A DNA stretch of 64,000 nucleotides, taken from Bryobacteraceae bacterium. GTDB taxonomy: Bacteria > Acidobacteriota > Terriglobia > Bryobacterales > Bryobacteraceae. How positions within the stretch are numbered: position 1 is the stretch's first letter; the number at the start of each line of letters is the position of its first letter. The position numbers and the translations under genes are program-made. The stretch lies in contig BPGD01000001.1 in the NCBI GenBank assembly GCA_026002855.1, positions 4,224,001 to 4,288,000 of the forward strand. Direction: 5' to 3'. The notes beneath the pieces are model-generated. The model was given only the letters and a program-made list of their open reading frames with translations, was not told where the DNA came from and did not search any database. Shown one piece after another: positions 29,495 to 36,927 of the stretch.

Positions 29495-30334
29495 TCAGCC
29501 CTCGCGCACGGGATTCCGCAATGTGCCGATGCCTTCGATGGACACTTCGACGACGTCGCCGGCACGCATCGCACGGGTCGTGCCTGGCGTGCCGGTGAAG
29601 ATGGCATCGCCGGGCTCGAGGGTCACATAGCGCGAGGCGAAGCGCACGATTTCGGCGCAGTCAAAAATCAGATCCGCGGTGGATTGTTTTTGCACGGTCT
29701 GGCCGTTGAGCCGGGTTTCCAGCATCAGTCCGCGCTTCGGGTCGAGCGCGGTGGCGATGGCAGGGCCGAGGGGGCCGAAGGTGTCGGCGCCCTTGGCGCG
29801 CCACCATTGCAGGTCGCGATCCGGCCCGTTCTGCCACTGCCGTTCGCTGACGTCATTGCCGCAGGTGTAGCCGAAGATGGCCGCGGCGGCTTCGGCGGCC
29901 GAGGCGCGGCGGCAGCGCCGGCCGATGAGAATGACCAGCTCGCCCTCGTAGTGGACGTCCGTCGCGTCCGGCGGAAGAAGGATCGGCTGGTCCGGGTGCT
30001 GGAGACAGCTCACCGGTTTATAGAAAAACTCGGGCCTCTTCGGCGCGGGCGCGGATCCAAGATGGGAGCGGTAGTTGCGCCCCACGGCAAGGACTTTTGA
30101 CGGGGTGCAGGGACAAAGCAGATTCACGGCATTCAGCGGCACGGGCCGACCGGCGGGGCGCGGGTCGCCAAAAGGGTCCGTCGACAGGGGCTGCACGCGG
30201 TCCCCTTCGAGACGGCCATATGCAGTGCGTCCGCGGTGCCGGAACCGAACGTAGAGGACAGAGCCTGGCTTCGGCTGCGCCAGCGCGGCAGCGGCCACGG
30301 CCGGGAACAGCTGACGGCGGGAGAGCGGCGCCAT
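29495..30334 (-). CDS. fumarylacetoacetate hydrolase-family protein with Tat-like leader
   Basis: A 279-residue FAH-fold protein. The N-terminus has SRRQLFPAVAAAALAQPKPG, a twin-arginine-type leader unusual for this family. The catalytic domain has KVLAVGRNYRSH, the metal-site pair in DVHYEGELVILIG (two glutamate-type ligands), FGYTCGNDVSERQWQ and the terminal DAIFTGTPGTT. Members hydrolyse or decarboxylate acylpyruvate-like compounds. No good ribosome-binding site precedes the ATG. It is divergent from the zinc-ribbon gene at 30484. Confidence 0.82.
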   Translation of the reverse strand: MAPLSRRQLFPAVAAAALAQPKPGSVLYVRFRHRGRTAYGRLEGDRVQPLSTDPFGDPRPAGRPVPLNAVNLLCPCTPSKVLAVGRNYRSHLGSAPAPKRPEFFYKPVSCLQHPDQPILLPPDATDVHYEGELVILIGRRCRRASAAEAAAAIFGYTCGNDVSERQWQNGPDRDLQWWRAKGADTFGPLGPAIATALDPKRGLMLETRLNGQTVQKQSTADLIFDCAEIVRFASRYVTLEPGDAIFTGTPGTTRAMRAGDVVEVSIEGIGTLRNPVREG

Positions 30335-30483
30335 GAAGGAATTCTACTGCCGCCTGCGTGCCTGGCGGCCGGCGGGGGACGCAAGTTCCGGCGGGTGGCG
30401 GCGAGGCCGCCTCCGGCCGGGCCTCGCGCCGTCAAACAGGAGGCCAGGCTCCGCTATGACATAATGTGGACGTCGAGGTCTTT

Positions 30484-30777
30484 ATGGCGAACCCGAAGTA
30501 TGCGGAGGCGACCCGCCCCATTCCGCAGGCGGTCGAAGTCGGCACGCTGAGCGACGGCACGAAGATCATGAAGCGCGCGCCCCGCATCCGCAGTTGCGGA
30601 CTCAAGGATGAGAAGGGCAAGCTCTGTGCCGGGCACCTGAAACGCTGGTATTTCTACGATGGCGAGGTGCTGGAACGTTTCGGCCCGAACGCGGAGATTT
30701 ACCGTTGCGAGAAGTGCAAGGCGATTTACCTGCCGAACGAGGAAGAAGAACCGCGCACGGGAACGCTGTGCTGGTAG
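30484..30777 (+). CDS. small zinc-ribbon-like protein
   Basis: A 97-residue protein with Cys38, Cys48, His51, Cys75, Cys78 and Cys96. The spacing suggests a zinc ribbon: a first pair with intervening KDEKGKL and a second knuckle YRCEKCKAIYLP. The N-terminal 30 residues are polar and lack a leader. ATG 30484 follows GAGGTC at 30475-30480; a CATAAT hexamer ends 18 bases before the start but has no clear -35 partner. A GTG at 30466 would add six residues. No named family was recognised; a nucleic-acid or protein-binding role is possible. Confidence 0.6.
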   Translation: MANPKYAEATRPIPQAVEVGTLSDGTKIMKRAPRIRSCGLKDEKGKLCAGHLKRWYFYDGEVLERFGPNAEIYRCEKCKAIYLPNEEEEPRTGTLCW

Positions 30778-31309
30778 GCGAGCGGCAAAGAAAAGCCGCA
30801 TTGGATCGCCTCGTGGCGGGGGTCACTCGAAACGAGCCAATCCAATGCGGCCCGCCCAGGCCGGGCGAGGGTCACGGCCGCGGTTGCGCCGGATCCGAAA
30901 AAGCCTTTGTTCCCTTTCGCTCCTGATGAAGCTGCCGCTTACAGCTCTTCACCATCGAATCCGGCGAACCGCTTCCCGCTCCCCAGGGGGAGAATCCTCA
31001 ATGATTGCCAGGTTATGAAGAAACGGAATCAGGCCGAAAAAAAACCCCTCTGCTGGGACCTGCCAGCGACTGAAACGAAATGGAAGAGATCTTGAACACC
31101 GGCTCCCGCAAGCACGACGTATCCAAACTCCACTTCGTCCTTTCACCGGCCCGTTCCAGCAGAGGGCAGGTCTACAGAGACTTCATCAATTCGCCTTTGA
31201 GTCTAGCAAACGGCATGCCAACCACGCTGGCGTCGAAGTGCCTGATTTTGCGTGGCCTGATTTTCCATTTGCGCCCGCCTGTGCCCGCCGCTGCCCCAGG
31301 AGGTGTGGC
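30778..31309. other. 532-bp intergenic stretch
   Basis: No convincing gene was found here. It begins with the long hairpin listed at 30795-30851. Short open frames exist at 30907-31095 and 31080-31316, but they have no ribosome-binding site or recognisable similarity. The 3' end carries the AGGAGG at 31299-31304 that serves the next gene. Confidence 0.5.
30795..30851. repeat. long near-perfect hairpin after the zinc-ribbon gene
   Basis: GCCGCATTGGAT (30795-30806) is the exact inverse complement of ATCCAATGCGGC (30840-30851). Inside, CTCGT (30810-30814) pairs with ACGAG (30832-30836), separated by a 3+3-base internal loop, closing a 17-base apical loop. It starts 17 bp after the stop codon and has no T-tract. 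It may be a bidirectional terminator, an RNA-stability element or a small palindromic repeat. Confidence 0.6.
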
Positions 31310-32677
31310 ATGGTGACACACTGGGTCTGGCTGGCGCTGGCCCTGCCCGTGCTGGCTGGCCAGCCGCCCCAGGAGCCGGACTACCAGGTCTACACGGACG
31401 CGCCGCGGCTGCTGCTGAACGAGCGCCGCCTGCGGCTGCTCAAGCGGGAGCGGGAGCGCGACTCCATCCGCTGGCAGCAGTTCGATTCACTGATGCGCGG
31501 GAGGGCCCGCATGAGCGAACCGGGCTTCGCGCAGGCATTGTGGGGCGCGGTGGCCTCGCACCCGGGCGCCTGCCGCGAGGCCGCCGAATGGGCGGCGAAG
31601 GCCGACGCGGCCGAACCGCGCGAGCTCCGCCAGATGGCGTTGGTCTATGACTGGTGCCAGCCGGCCGCGGGTGAGGCGCTCGCCCAGATGATCGCGCGGC
31701 GGGTGAAACCCGCGCTGGACGTCCGCCAGGGCGACGCGCGCCAAATCCGTTCTGTCGTCTTCGCCGCCATTGCGCTGGCCGATGCCGAACCGCGCGCTTC
31801 AGAGAGTGCGCTTCGATTCGCGGTGGAGACCTGGTGGGGCAGGTCCGTAGCGCCACAGCTCCGGCGGGGCGGAAATCCCTTCCGAACCCGCGAGGAGCTC
31901 TATGCGATGGTCGAGCTGCTGCACGTGGTGCGGGACAACCTCCGGATCGATCTGCGGGAGGGGCTGGCGCAATGGTTCGAGGAACTGCCGCCGTTGCTGA
32001 TCCTGAGCTACTATCCGCAGCCGTGGCCAGCCCCGGAAAATGAGTACCGCATCCCGGTCTACTGGACGCCCGGCGACCCGGACCTCCGCGAGGCGATGCT
32101 GGCGCGCGCCGCCGAGCTGGCGCTGGTGGCCTATGACGCGAACGCCAAAGCCCACCAGTTCCTTCAGGGCTGGCTGATGATCGACCGGTTCCTGATGCGC
32201 GGCGAGTTCGGCATCCCGTACGAGTTCCTGTGGGCCAACCCGTATCAGCCGGGGCTGAGCTTCACCTATATGCCAGACCTGTTCCATGGACGCGGCCAAC
32301 TGCTGGTGCGATCCGGGTGGGACGAGGACGCCGCGTGGTTCGGATACCTGGACGGCCAGGCCCAGTTGTTCGCCGGCGGCAAGCGCATCCTGGTGCGCCC
32401 GGAGGCGCAGCCGCGACCCATCGACCTCGGCCCGGTACGCATCCTGTTTGCGCCCGGCGGCCTGCGGTTTGAGACCGGATGGTTGCCGCCGCCCGCGGAG
32501 GGAGAGAGGCCCGTGGAAGAAGTGGCCTTCGTGCTCGGGCTGGAGCCGGGCGCGCAGTATGAAATCGAAGTGGACGGCGAAGAAATGTTCGAAGCGGAAG
32601 CCGATGCGGGTGGCATTCTCGAGCTGCGCTTTCAGTCAGGCCGGAAGGCAGGAGTGCGGGTCCGCAGAGCAAAATGA
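31310..32677 (+). CDS. secreted heparinase II/III-like protein
   Basis: A 455-residue protein with a Sec leader (WVWLALALPVLAG). The segment APRLLLNERRLRLLKRERER is the common opening of bacterial heparinase/alginate-lyase-like proteins; an alpha-helical toroid-like region follows to about residue 300. Then comes a beta-rich C-terminal part including HGRGQLLVRSGWDEDAAWFG (the typical toroid-to-sheet transition), GGKRILV and repeated short strands. Polysaccharide lyase activity is plausible but catalytic residues were not assigned. ATG 31310 follows AGGAGG. Confidence 0.6.
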   Translation: MVTHWVWLALALPVLAGQPPQEPDYQVYTDAPRLLLNERRLRLLKRERERDSIRWQQFDSLMRGRARMSEPGFAQALWGAVASHPGACREAAEWAAKADAAEPRELRQMALVYDWCQPAAGEALAQMIARRVKPALDVRQGDARQIRSVVFAAIALADAEPRASESALRFAVETWWGRSVAPQLRRGGNPFRTREELYAMVELLHVVRDNLRIDLREGLAQWFEELPPLLILSYYPQPWPAPENEYRIPVYWTPGDPDLREAMLARAAELALVAYDANAKAHQFLQGWLMIDRFLMRGEFGIPYEFLWANPYQPGLSFTYMPDLFHGRGQLLVRSGWDEDAAWFGYLDGQAQLFAGGKRILVRPEAQPRPIDLGPVRILFAPGGLRFETGWLPPPAEGERPVEEVAFVLGLEPGAQYEIEVDGEEMFEAEADAGGILELRFQSGRKAGVRVRRAK

Positions 32678-32695
32678 CGCACGGCTCGCCGGCCT

Positions 32696-33445
32696 TCAGT
32701 GTCCGTTCGCCACGGGTGCCCGGGCAGCCTCGACGATCATCTTTTCGACTTCTTCCCACACCTCCGGCAGATACTCGACGCGCGCGTGCTCATCGAGAAA
32801 GAAGCGCTGAAGCCAGCTATGCTCTTCGGCTTCCACGTCGTCCCGGTCCTTGAAACTGAGTTTGCGGTTGAACAGGATCTGCGTCCGGGCAGGATCCTGG
32901 GCGCGCAGCTCGGGCGCGCCTTTGATATAGAGATGCTCGCGCTGGTAGTAGTTGGCCGCGCGGCGGACATTGGGCGGGACGACATAAGAGTCCCGGCCGA
33001 AGCTGTCGATGGTGATCAGCAGGGGCACGGCAACGCCCCATTCGTTCAGCCGGCGGCTCAGGCGCAGGGCGGCGCGTCCACCGAGGCTCTGGCCATAAAG
33101 GATCACCGCCGCATCAGCGGCCTCGTCCGGCTCAAGCTTCCCGTTGCGGTTGAAATCAAAGGCGCGCTGGACAAGCTGTTCGGCAAGCTCGAGGCTGTGG
33201 TTTTCCACGGTCTCCACATGGACGCCCGGCAGGCGTCGGCGCTTGAGGGCGATGGCCGTGCGGCGGATGGCGCGCATGGGATTGTCCCACCGCTCCCAGC
33301 CGCCGACGATGCCAATGACGAGGCGGTCTCCGCGGGCCACCGGCAGCGGCGTGGTGAAATCGGAAAACTCCTGTTTGCGGCTGTCCGCCGCGACGGGCGC
33401 CGCACAGCAGACAGCAGCCACCAGACCCCAAAGCAGAGCGCGCAT
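32696..33445 (-). CDS. secreted alpha/beta hydrolase-like protein with EF-hand loop
   Basis: A 249-residue exported protein (leader RALLWGLVAAVCCAAPVAA). An alpha/beta hydrolase-type elbow VILYGQSLGGRAAL (GQSLG) is preceded by a canonical calcium-binding loop DFNRNGKLEPDE near residue 95. A strand VIGIVGGWERWDNP precedes these; a histidine near EEHSWLQRF could serve the triad. Calcium may stabilise the fold or regulate it. No substrate can be inferred. The gene converges with the heparinase-like gene (18 bp apart). Confidence 0.6.
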   Translation of the reverse strand: MRALLWGLVAAVCCAAPVAADSRKQEFSDFTTPLPVARGDRLVIGIVGGWERWDNPMRAIRRTAIALKRRRLPGVHVETVENHSLELAEQLVQRAFDFNRNGKLEPDEAADAAVILYGQSLGGRAALRLSRRLNEWGVAVPLLITIDSFGRDSYVVPPNVRRAANYYQREHLYIKGAPELRAQDPARTQILFNRKLSFKDRDDVEAEEHSWLQRFFLDEHARVEYLPEVWEEVEKMIVEAARAPVANGH

Positions 33446-33504
33446 CGGCCTTGACTCCCTTGTACCAGAAAACCGCGCCGACGGCGATCATCGACAATAC
33501 AACT

Positions 33505-34581
33505 ATGGGCCTCGATCCGACCCGCGTCACGCCGGCCGAGGCCGGCTTCTCGATGCCCGCCGAATGGGCGCCTCATGCGGCCACCTGGCTGGCCTGGCCC
33601 CAGAACGAAGATGATTTTCCGGGCAAACTGGAGGCCGTGCGCTGGGCTCTTGCCGACTGGGTGGCAAAGCTCACCCGCGGCGAACGCGTCCGGCTGGTCA
33701 CGGGCAGCGCACGGGCCGAGCAGCAGGCACGCGCCTGGCTGGCCCGCGCGGGCGCCAGTCTCCGGCGCGTGGATTTCCTGCGCCATCCACTGGACCGTGG
33801 CTGGATGCGCGACTGCGGGCCGATCTTCGTCACCCGCAGCGGACCGGCGCCGCGCCGCGCAATCGTTCACATGCACTTCAACGGCTGGGCCAAGTATGAC
33901 AACTGGCGCCGCGACCACCGGATCCCGCAGGCCGCCGCGGCGCGGCTGCGCGTGCCGCTGTTTCGTGCCCGCTGGAACGGACGGCCCTTCGTGTGCGAGG
34001 GCGGAGGTATCGAGGGAAACGGCCTCGGCACGCTGCTCTCCACCGAGGAATGTTATCTGGATCCCAGGACTCAGGTGCGTAACCCCGGTTTCACGCGCAC
34101 CGACACCGAAGCGGCCTGGCGCGCGTTTCTCGGCGTGAAGAACGTGTTCTGGCTCGGCCGTGGCATCGCTGGCGATGATACCCACGGTCACATCGACGAC
34201 CTCTGCCGTTTCGTGGGCCCGCGCACGTTGGTTCTGGTGCGGGAAGACAACCCCCGCGACGCCAATCACCGGCCGCTGCGGGAGAACTGGGAGCGCATTG
34301 CCGACCTGCGGCTCGAAGACGGCTCGAAACCCGAGGTGGTTCCGCTGCCCATGCCCGCGCCGGTCTTCTTCGATGGCCAGCGTCTGCCGGCCAGCTACGC
34401 GAACTTCTACATCGCCAACCACGCCGTCTTCGTGCCCACCTTCAACGATCCCAACGACCGCGTGGCGCTGGGCATTCTCGGCGAACTGTTCCGCGATCGT
34501 CCGGTGGTTGGCATCCACGCCCTGGATCTGGTGTGGGGGCTGGGCACGCTGCACTGCCTCTCGCAACAGGAACCGGCCTGA
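33505..34581 (+). CDS. aguA: agmatine deiminase/peptidyl-arginine deiminase-family protein
   Basis: A 358-residue guanidino-modifying enzyme. Family motifs: AATWLAWPQNEDDFPG at the start, RGWMRDCGPIFV, FVCEGGGIEGNG, GDDTHGHIDDLCRF (catalytic His/Asp) and the C-terminal LGTLHCLSQQEP with putative catalytic Cys351. It would convert agmatine to N-carbamoylputrescine and ammonia. The ATG at 33505 starts the conserved region; the in-frame start at 33451 adds 18 unconserved residues. It is divergent from the EF-hand protein gene. No N-carbamoylputrescine amidase is nearby. Confidence 0.85.
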   Translation: MGLDPTRVTPAEAGFSMPAEWAPHAATWLAWPQNEDDFPGKLEAVRWALADWVAKLTRGERVRLVTGSARAEQQARAWLARAGASLRRVDFLRHPLDRGWMRDCGPIFVTRSGPAPRRAIVHMHFNGWAKYDNWRRDHRIPQAAAARLRVPLFRARWNGRPFVCEGGGIEGNGLGTLLSTEECYLDPRTQVRNPGFTRTDTEAAWRAFLGVKNVFWLGRGIAGDDTHGHIDDLCRFVGPRTLVLVREDNPRDANHRPLRENWERIADLRLEDGSKPEVVPLPMPAPVFFDGQRLPASYANFYIANHAVFVPTFNDPNDRVALGILGELFRDRPVVGIHALDLVWGLGTLHCLSQQEPA

Positions 34582-34954
34582 GCCGGATCAGGCCCCGCTC
34601 TTCCCTGCCCCGCGGTTCTGGCGCCTGTTGGAAATTCACCTCCTTCCGGGCCGCGAAAACGGGCGGCCGACGACGGCGGCCTGAACGCTCGCGGCGAAGC
34701 GATGACTGCTTCTTCGCTCGCCCCGCGGACTCGCTCCGTTCGTGGTCCAGAGGCGCGCGCGAAGCGGATCCGGAGAGAGAAGAGAAACGCGAAACACGAA
34801 CAGAGTCGCCAACGCAGTTGTCCCACGAGGCGAGTGAAATGGGCCCCAGAACCCCGCGCGACAAAAGCACCATCACGGCGGCCTCCGAAGCAGGGAAAGC
34901 TTGCTGCTGAGCTTGCCGCTGAAAAACATGAGAACCGCTGACCCCCGAAACACG
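34582..34954. other. intergenic stretch between agmatine deiminase and the OmpA-like gene
   Basis: About 370 bp without a supported gene. Both neighbours end here (convergent). Open frames on both strands are short, lack ribosome-binding sites and show no family similarity. The stretch has several purine-rich runs (near 34780-34800) and is followed by the hairpin at 34955-34984. Confidence 0.5.
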
Positions 34955-34984
34955 GAGGCCCGGACCCTTGCGGGCCCGGGCCTC
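34955..34984 (-). terminator. hairpin between convergent genes
   Basis: GAGGCCCGG (34955-34963) pairs perfectly with CCGGGCCTC (34976-34984); three further C-G pairs are possible within the 12-base loop. It lies 31 bp after the stop of the OmpA-like gene on the reverse strand. The T-tract is poor, so efficiency is uncertain. Confidence 0.5.
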
Positions 34985-35015
34985 TCTCAGCCGTCGGTTC
35001 AGGATCCAGCCGGCG

Positions 35016-36887
35016 TTATTTCGGACACTTCAGCCGCTTGAGCAGTTTCTCGTCAAGCTGCTTGGCCTCCTTGAACGCGGCCGGCATCTTGGTGCCCTTC
35101 GGCACCAGCCAGACCTCCACGCGGCGGTTCTGGTCCGCCGTGGAGACCATCTGGCCGGCGCGCTCCTTGCTGGCCGGACGCGCGGCGGTACCGCACAGGC
35201 CGGGCTGCATGTCGGACACCTGTTCGGTGCCGACCCAGGTCACCTTGATGCGCGAACTGTCGACGTTGGCGCAGGTGCCGCCGCCGGCCGTAAGCACGGC
35301 ATAGGCGTTCAGCACGCGGCGCATGTCGAGGTCGCTCGGCTTCTTCGTCTTCGAGACCTCGTCCTGGTCGATGTGGCCAATCAGCACCACCTCATAGTCC
35401 GGATCGGCGGCCTTCGGTGCCACTTCTTCGAGCAGGATGCGCTTGCCGCAGTTGTTCACGCGGGCGCTGTTCTTGCTGAAGATGACGTCGGAGAAGCGAA
35501 TCGCCGACGGGATGTAGTCCACCTTGATCTGCGCCGTGCCGGTGGCCGACGCGCCGCGGTCGTCGGTGACGCGCACGGTGGCAGTGATCGTCTTGGACTG
35601 GATCTTGCCGCCCTGCTCGAACTTCACCGCCTTGCTGTCGAAGGTCGCCGTGGCCGACGTGGCGTTCTGCACCGTGCCTTCGGTCACCGTCCACTGGAAC
35701 TGGATGGTGGAGCAGGCCGAGCCGGTGCCCTGTGCGCTCAGCGTTGAGGTCTGCCCGTATTGAATGGAGGCCGGGTTGGCCATCACGTTGGACACCGTGG
35801 GCGGGTTGTAAGGCTGGACGTTCAGCGTCAGCGGCGGAGCGGAAGCCGTCCGCACGGGATGGTTGGCGGTGTTCTCGGCTTCAATATCGAGCTCCACTTT
35901 GTAAGAGCCGGCGCGGTCCGGTGTGAAGGTGAGTTCAGGCGAATTGCCGCCCATGGGCTGGCCGTTCACCTTCCACTTGTAGGTGATGGCGCGGCCGGCG
36001 GGGTCGCTGGCGCCCGAGTTGCGCACCGTAATGGCGCGGCCCTGGCAGAGCGTCCCCGGCCCGACGCTGAGCGTGCCCGCGTTGAGGGCAGGCAGTGGCG
36101 CCGGTGGCGGCGGGGGCGGCGGCGGGGGGGCTTCCGCCTTGCGGCCCAGATAATACGTGACGCCCATCGTCGTCTGGACGCCGTGCAATTTGTCCCCGCG
36201 CGGGATGTAGAGCCCGCCCGTCGGGTAGTCCGGCAGCCGGAAGGTGGGATTCTTTGTCCAGAGACCGCGAACGTCGAAACGGACGCCCCAGCGGTCGGTG
36301 ATGTGCCACTTGAGGCCGCCGCCGTAGTTCATGGCGGCGTGAGTGTTGTCGTCGAGGTTCTGCGCACCCAGGGCCACATTCAGCGGGCTGCGGGCCCACC
36401 CCTTGGCCGTGTCCGTGGGACGGAAATTCATGGCAGAGACGCCCACGGTGAGGAAGGGACGGATCTTCGAACCGCGCTCCGTCCAGTAAAAGATCGGATT
36501 CAGCGAGTATTGATAAATCCTTTGGCCGAAGTCATTCTGCGGCAGCCCGGGCGCCACCGGTGACTCAAACCGCACGTTGTTGGCGCTGTATGTGAACGCC
36601 TGCTCAAGGCCGACATAGCGCCAGAAGTTCTCCGTAAGACGGAACCCGAAGGCGCCGCCATTGACCAGTTTCGTGCCCAGGCCGCTCGAAACGCCCTGGA
36701 AAAAGCTCCCGCCGCCGAAGCCGTTGATCTCCACCTTGTCCGGCAGCTCATCGCCCCCGGACGTCTTCGGCGGCGCCGGCTGCTGCTGCCCTGCGGCGGC
36801 AAATGTCAGCAGGGACATCACAGCGGCGGCTGCGAAAGTCCGAGACCAGCCACATGAGCGTAGGGAACCTGCAAGTTGTTTCATCAT
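35016..36887 (-). CDS. outer-membrane protein with beta-barrel, Ig-like and OmpA-like parts
   Basis: A 623-residue exported protein (leader ending AAAVMSLLTFAAAGQQ). Residues about 45-255 look like a small outer-membrane beta-barrel (VEINGFGGGSFFQGVSS, GGLKWHITDRWGVRFDVRG). A proline run (nine P) links to two Ig/PKD-like domains (about 280-490). The C-terminal part resembles OmpA peptidoglycan-binding domains (IRFSDVIFSKNSARVN, VVLIGHID, QNRRVEVWLVP). It probably anchors the outer membrane to the wall. ATG 36887 has GCAGGTGAAG upstream. It follows the BNR protein gene by 40 bp. Confidence 0.78.
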   Translation of the reverse strand: MMKQLAGSLRSCGWSRTFAAAAVMSLLTFAAAGQQQPAPPKTSGGDELPDKVEINGFGGGSFFQGVSSGLGTKLVNGGAFGFRLTENFWRYVGLEQAFTYSANNVRFESPVAPGLPQNDFGQRIYQYSLNPIFYWTERGSKIRPFLTVGVSAMNFRPTDTAKGWARSPLNVALGAQNLDDNTHAAMNYGGGLKWHITDRWGVRFDVRGLWTKNPTFRLPDYPTGGLYIPRGDKLHGVQTTMGVTYYLGRKAEAPPPPPPPPPAPLPALNAGTLSVGPGTLCQGRAITVRNSGASDPAGRAITYKWKVNGQPMGGNSPELTFTPDRAGSYKVELDIEAENTANHPVRTASAPPLTLNVQPYNPPTVSNVMANPASIQYGQTSTLSAQGTGSACSTIQFQWTVTEGTVQNATSATATFDSKAVKFEQGGKIQSKTITATVRVTDDRGASATGTAQIKVDYIPSAIRFSDVIFSKNSARVNNCGKRILLEEVAPKAADPDYEVVLIGHIDQDEVSKTKKPSDLDMRRVLNAYAVLTAGGGTCANVDSSRIKVTWVGTEQVSDMQPGLCGTAARPASKERAGQMVSTADQNRRVEVWLVPKGTKMPAAFKEAKQLDEKLLKRLKCPK

Positions 36888-36927
36888 CGGGACTTCACCT
36901 GCCTCATTGTCCATTATGCAATCTCTG

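Noticed and set aside
31080-31316. 78-codon forward frame with SKLHFVLSP, considered as an IS200-like transposase fragment
   Set aside because: The match is too short and lacks the catalytic HUH and Tyr motifs.
33103-34566. 487-codon reverse frame opposite agmatine deiminase
   Set aside because: It conflicts with a gene having all family motifs and has no similarity itself.
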